A stretch of DNA of 25,661 nucleotides, taken from IMG/VR virus record IMGVR_UViG_3300034023_000165, positions 1 through 25,661 of that record; one strand, given 5' to 3'. Below, piece after piece: positions 23,062 through 25,661 of this stretch. The DNA is from a virus. Under the pieces are notes generated by a model. That model saw only the letters and a program-made list of their open reading frames with translations, had not been told where the DNA came from and did no database searches. The translations under genes were made by a program, and so were the position numbers. How positions within the stretch are numbered: the first letter of the stretch is position 1; each line of letters opens with the position of its first letter.

Positions 23062-23090
23062 TTGACCCGCAGGCCGCATTGCGCTATACT
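23062..23090 (+). promoter_or_regulatory. Sigma70-type promoter for the recombination operon
   Basis: TTGACC (23062-23067) and TATACT (23085-23090) are separated by exactly 17 nt, each one base from consensus. A start near 23097 would give a leader of about 295 nt before the exonuclease gene. It is the best promoter I found in the window and implies use of host RNA polymerase. Confidence 0.75.
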
Positions 23091-23158
23091 GTGAGCGCGT
23101 GAGTTGGTTCTCCAGACCCGCATGGTAGCGGTTGGTCCCGCGAAATGCAACGCGAAAA

Positions 23159-23202
23159 GTCGAAGGTTGGGGTGAGTCCCGCAGGCTCACCCCAACCCCG
23201 AC
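23159..23202 (+). promoter_or_regulatory. Long hairpin in the early leader
   Basis: GGTTGGGGTGAG (23165-23176) pairs perfectly with CTCACCCCAACC (23186-23197) around a 9-nt loop; GTCG/CGAC (23159-23162, 23199-23202) extends it after a small internal loop. No T-run follows, so it is more likely a leader RNA structure or protein site than a terminator. Confidence 0.5.
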
Positions 23203-23237
23203 CATCCAGAGTCCATCCACTCCGCCCCCGGAAGCCT

Positions 23238-23263
23238 CCCCGGTAGATCGCAAGATCCCGGGG
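23238..23263 (+). terminator. GNRA hairpin with short T-rich tail in the early leader
   Basis: CCCCGG, a TA bulge, GATC, a GCAA loop, GATC and CCGGGG form a strong hairpin, followed by CGGTTTATTC. It could be a weak terminator or attenuator lying between the promoter and the first gene. Confidence 0.4.
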
Positions 23264-23272
23264 CGGTTTATT

Positions 23273-23288
23273 CATGCATACATGCATA
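23273..23288 (+). repeat. Tandem 8-bp repeat CATGCATA x2
   Basis: Two adjacent copies of CATGCATA, followed by an A-run (AAAAAA). Each contains the palindrome ATGCAT. Confidence 0.7.
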
Positions 23289-23327
23289 AAAAATTCTGCC
23301 CGGATTCTCATGCACCCCCTTGCAACC

Positions 23328-23343
23328 TATCGATATATCGATA
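23328..23343. promoter_or_regulatory. 16-bp palindrome TATCGATATATCGATA
   Basis: Two adjacent copies of the palindrome TATCGATA form a perfect 16-bp palindrome in a local A/T-rich patch. A weak -35-like TTGCAA lies at 23320-23325. It may be an operator, about 50 bp before the exonuclease start. Confidence 0.4.
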
Positions 23344-23357
23344 TCGTATGTAGACCA

Positions 23358-23372
23358 GATCCCGCCGGGATC
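23358..23372 (+). promoter_or_regulatory. Small hairpin before the exonuclease ribosome binding site
   Basis: GATCCC-GCC-GGGATC, a perfect 6-bp stem with a 3-nt loop, ends 8 nt before the AGGAG site at 23381-23385. It may affect translation of the first early gene. Confidence 0.4.
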
Positions 23373-23391
23373 GAAATTCTAGGAGAACCGA

Positions 23392-24210
23392 ATGGAACTG
23401 ATCAGAAATGTACCGGAAGCCGAATACCACGGCTGGAAGTTGATGAGCGCGTCTGCGCTCAAGACACTCGACAAGTCCACCCCGCTCCACCTGTTGGCGG
23501 AACAGGAGAATCGCACGGACACCTCCGCATTCCGCGTGGGCCGTGCGCTGCACTCCCTGCTCCTGACCCCCACGGTTTACGACCGTGACTTCCTGTGCGC
23601 ACCGGACATCGACCGCCGCACCAAGGCTGGCAAGGAAGAGTGGGAGAAGTTCCAAGGGCTTGCGGAAGGACGCACCGTCCTCACCCGTGACGAGTCGAAC
23701 TTGGTGGAGGAGATGCGTGGTGGCGTGATGACGCACCCCGCCTCCCGCATGCTGATCAATGCATGCGGCGAGGATGTCGAACTCACCGTGAGGGGATCCA
23801 TCTACGGCATGGATGCCAAGGCCCGTCTCGATGGGTGGATCGAATCCACTGGAACGATCATCGACATCAAGACCCACAGTGGTCTCGCTTCCCCACAGGA
23901 ATTCGCCCGTTCAGCGTGGAACTTCGGATACTGGACGCAGTTCGCGTTCTATCGCGAGATGCTCCGTGCTGCCGGGAAGGAAGTCAGCAACGTGATTCTG
24001 ATTGTGGTGGAGAAGAACGCTCCGCATGCATGCATGTGCGCTGCGCTCCACCCGGATGGGCTTGACCTCGCAGCCTCGCGCCTGCCCGACCTTGCCAAGT
24101 TGTACGCGGAGTTCCTCACGGATCCGTGCAAGGGGTGGAGCGATGACATCCTTGAGATCCGTATTCCGAACTGGGCAACCACCGACCTACTCGCACCTAC
24201 TGGAGAATGA
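23392..24210 (+). CDS. RecE-like PD-(D/E)XK exonuclease
   Basis: A 272-residue nuclease of the exodeoxyribonuclease VIII type, expected to digest 5' ends of double-stranded DNA and load the annealing protein encoded next. Visible motifs: the N-terminal VPEAEYHG with MSASALKTLDKSTPLHLL, the helix FRVGRALHSLLLTP (about residues 47-60), the metal-binding set D147 and D158-I-K160 (RLDGW...IIDIKT), and the QxxxY motif Q183-F-A-F-Y187 typical of the RecB/lambda-exonuclease group. Length fits the phage family. AGGAG at 23381-23385 sets the start. It is the first gene behind the promoter at 23062 and is followed at once by the ERF gene, the usual two-component recombination pair. Confidence 0.88.
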   Translation: MELIRNVPEAEYHGWKLMSASALKTLDKSTPLHLLAEQENRTDTSAFRVGRALHSLLLTPTVYDRDFLCAPDIDRRTKAGKEEWEKFQGLAEGRTVLTRDESNLVEEMRGGVMTHPASRMLINACGEDVELTVRGSIYGMDAKARLDGWIESTGTIIDIKTHSGLASPQEFARSAWNFGYWTQFAFYREMLRAAGKEVSNVILIVVEKNAPHACMCAALHPDGLDLAASRLPDLAKLYAEFLTDPCKGWSDDILEIRIPNWATTDLLAPTGE

Positions 24211-24211
24211 C

Positions 24212-24973
24212 ATGGAAACTAGCACTACGACCGGAGCAATCGCTGAAGCACTCGCGAAAGCGCACCTTGAGATCGACAACCCCGAACTGGATGGAGTGAA
24301 CCCGCACTTCAAGTCGCGGTTCAGCACCCTTGCGGCAGTCCTGAACGCCGTGCGCAAGCCTCTCGCAAAGCAGGGTATCGCGCTGATGCAGAGCGTGTCC
24401 TTCCTTGAAGGCCGCATTGGAGTCACCACCAGTCTGCACCACGCATCGGGTGAATGGATGCGCGAGACGATGGCGTTCCCCATCCCCGGGAACAGCAACG
24501 TGCAGCAGGCCGGAAGCACCGTGACCTACCTCCGTAGGTACAGTCTGATCAGCCTGTGCGCAATCGTCGGTGATCCTGACGCGGATGACGATGGAGATGG
24601 CGACCGCAAGGAACGTGCGCAACAGCGGCCCGCTGCCCGACAGGAGTATCAGGCTCCGAAGGCGGCAGTCAAGACCGCGCCCAAGCCCGAACCCAAGATG
24701 GAACAGGCGGACGGGGAGTGGGTGCGCATCGTCTGCAAGTGGGTGGACGAGGGCGTGGCAGGCAAGAACTCCACCCCGTATGTCAAGATCAAGGATCCGG
24801 ACGGCAACACCTACTTCGCGTGGGATCTCGCGCTGCACCCGACCCTGCTCAACATGAAGGGCGAAACGATTTGGGCGATCACCGAAGCGTCCAAGAAGGA
24901 AGGCGCACCGCCCCGCATCGTGGAGATCCGCACCGCCGCGCCCGTTGATTCGGGAGACATGTATGAGCAATGA
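24212..24973 (+). CDS. erf: ERF-family single-strand annealing recombinase
   Basis: A 253-residue protein of the ERF family, which binds single-stranded DNA and anneals complementary strands during phage recombination and circularisation. The signature is clear: NPHFKSRFSTLAAVLNAVRK, PLAKQGIALMQ, TTSLHHASGEWMRE, QAGSTVTYLRRYSLISLCAI and VGDPDADDDGDGD, spanning about residues 25-128. An Arg/Ala/Lys/Pro-rich linker leads to a C-terminal segment (EWVRIVCKWVDEG..., YVKIKDPDGNTYFAWDLAL) of beta character that may add nucleic-acid or partner binding. The start at 24212 is chosen because GGAG lies at 24202-24205 and homology begins soon after; the frame is open upstream inside the exonuclease gene. 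It overlaps the next gene slightly. Confidence 0.9.
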   Translation: METSTTTGAIAEALAKAHLEIDNPELDGVNPHFKSRFSTLAAVLNAVRKPLAKQGIALMQSVSFLEGRIGVTTSLHHASGEWMRETMAFPIPGNSNVQQAGSTVTYLRRYSLISLCAIVGDPDADDDGDGDRKERAQQRPAARQEYQAPKAAVKTAPKPEPKMEQADGEWVRIVCKWVDEGVAGKNSTPYVKIKDPDGNTYFAWDLALHPTLLNMKGETIWAITEASKKEGAPPRIVEIRTAAPVDSGDMYEQ

Positions 24974-25316
24974 GAACCTTGCTGCCGATGGCCTGCCTCC
25001 ACGCAAGACGCGGGGGCAGGCCACGCGGTGGGACACGCAGGACGAAGCGTGGTCATCCGTTCAGCCACGGATCGGGACGATCAATGCGAAGGTTCTCGCA
25101 GCACTGGAAGAACTGCCAAGCACCTGCGACGAACTGGAACAGCGACTTGGATTGTCGCATCAGACCTGCTCTGCATCGGTCAACAACCTGATGAATGTCG
25201 GCCTGATAGTTGCGCACGGATATCGCAAGACACGGTCGGGCCGTTCCGCCCGTGTGTGGGAAGTCGCGAAGTCGGAGTTTCTCTTTCCGATAGGAGCATC
25301 ACATGGAACACACTGA
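24963..25316 (+). CDS. Winged-helix DNA-binding protein
   Basis: A 117-residue protein. After about 40 polar residues comes a winged helix-turn-helix: INAKVLAALEELPSTCDELE, QRLGLSHQTCSASVNNLMNV, then the wing GLIVAHGYRKTRSGRSARVW. The pattern of TCDELEQRLGLSHQTCSASVNNL matches phage MarR/IclR-like small regulators that sit in early replication and recombination clusters. It may control the early operon (palindromes lie in the leader at 23328 and upstream of the promoter) or help at replication. GGGAG at 24952-24956 fixes the start, which lies inside the end of the ERF gene. Confidence 0.75.
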   Translation: MSNENLAADGLPPRKTRGQATRWDTQDEAWSSVQPRIGTINAKVLAALEELPSTCDELEQRLGLSHQTCSASVNNLMNVGLIVAHGYRKTRSGRSARVWEVAKSEFLFPIGASHGTH

Positions 25317-25551
25317 CATCGTCACGCGGTTGCGGCAGCAGCAGGAAGGCATGCTGCGCAAGGGGGAGTTCGCATTCGTCAACCGTACTGACATCATCGA
25401 ACTGGTTGCAATCGTGGACACGCTCCGCGAAGAGCGCGATGAGGCGAGGCGTATGTATTGCGGGCGGGTATCCCGCGATGTGCCGCTTGATGCGTTTGAT
25501 ATTGCGAAGAACCACGGTTGGAACTGCTTCCCGCAGGAGGACGGCAAGTGA
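25303..25551 (+). CDS. Hypothetical early protein, helical
   Basis: An 82-residue protein I do not recognise. It is mostly helical (IVTRLRQQQEGMLRKGEF, then DIIELVAIVDTLREERDEAR) with a C-terminal DVPLDAFDIAKNHGWNCFPQ. The middle segment has heptad-like spacing and may dimerise. AGGAG before the ATG and overlaps with both neighbours place it firmly in the early operon. Small proteins of this kind in such operons are often host-takeover or accessory factors, but nothing here shows a function. Confidence 0.65.
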   Translation: MEHTDIVTRLRQQQEGMLRKGEFAFVNRTDIIELVAIVDTLREERDEARRMYCGRVSRDVPLDAFDIAKNHGWNCFPQEDGK

Positions 25552-25661
25552 GCAAGAAGAAACCAAAGACGATTGATGCTTCCTGCCCCGTTACGTTGAT
25601 GGGGTGCGAAGGAGAAGTGATCGTAGAGATGACTCCGACCGAGGCAGTTTCGATGCTCGAA
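25548..25661 (+). CDS. Hypothetical early protein (3' partial)
   Basis: The first 38 codons of a gene cut by the right edge. It begins with GTG, overlapping the preceding stop as GTGA, behind AGGAGG at 25535-25540. The visible product is a Lys-rich N-terminus (MSKKKPKTIDASC) followed by PVTLMGCEGEVIVEMTPTEA, containing two cysteines (residues 12 and 19). Too little is present for a functional call. Confidence 0.55.
   Translation, partial: MSKKKPKTIDASCPVTLMGCEGEVIVEMTPTEAVSMLE

Noticed and set aside
22833-23102. Open frames of 73-89 codons in the junction region
   Set aside because: They run through the promoter and inverted repeats, lack good ribosome binding sites and have unnatural composition.
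1-25661. CRISPR array, insertion sequence or attachment site
   Set aside because: No regularly spaced repeats, transposase, integrase or terminal inverted repeats were seen.

Overview
The window is part of a tailed double-stranded DNA bacteriophage genome, most likely a short-tailed (podovirus-like) phage of a Gram-negative, probably proteobacterial, host. The basis is gene content: a capsid gene, a head-to-tail adaptor, a nozzle-like tail protein, a run of Ala/Gln-rich internal (ejection-type) proteins and a 2548-residue polyvalent virion protein, with no tape measure, sheath or baseplate genes. A lipoprotein with a lipobox next to small membrane proteins fits a Gram-negative lysis cassette. 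Every gene I accept is on the + strand. The species and host cannot be named from the sequence alone.

Layout. 1-3442: capsid assembly (scaffold-like protein running in from the left edge, major capsid protein, small cement-like protein, a 12-bp GNRA hairpin, adaptor). 3453-7696: surface proteins, including two further paralogues of the cement-like domain, the second fused to an SGNH-type hydrolase. 7705-8414: three small membrane or lipoprotein genes, probably for lysis. 8414-12165: tail fibre and nozzle-like tail protein. 12165-22690: three internal virion proteins and the giant polyvalent protein, which carries an ADP-ribosyltransferase-like cassette, a conserved His/Glu-rich domain of unknown function, long coiled coils and a membrane-active C-terminus. 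Stop/start overlaps (TGATG, TAATG, ATGA) link most late genes into a translationally coupled unit.

22691-23391 holds no convincing gene. It contains hairpins at the end of the late operon, a possible structured RNA, two inverted repeats, a near-consensus sigma70 promoter (TTGACC, 17 nt, TATACT) and a leader of about 295 nt with several hairpins and palindromes. From 23392 the promoter appears to serve a recombination operon: RecE-like PD-(D/E)XK exonuclease, ERF-family single-strand annealing protein, a winged-helix DNA-binding protein and two small genes, the last cut by the right edge.

The points most worth following are: a hydrolase apparently attached to the virion through a capsid-cement domain; an ART cassette framed by near-identical DISYARP repeats inside the giant protein; a perfect Shine-Dalgarno plus ATG buried inside the giant gene at a domain junction; and a roughly 90-residue module shared by the SGNH protein and the nozzle-like protein.
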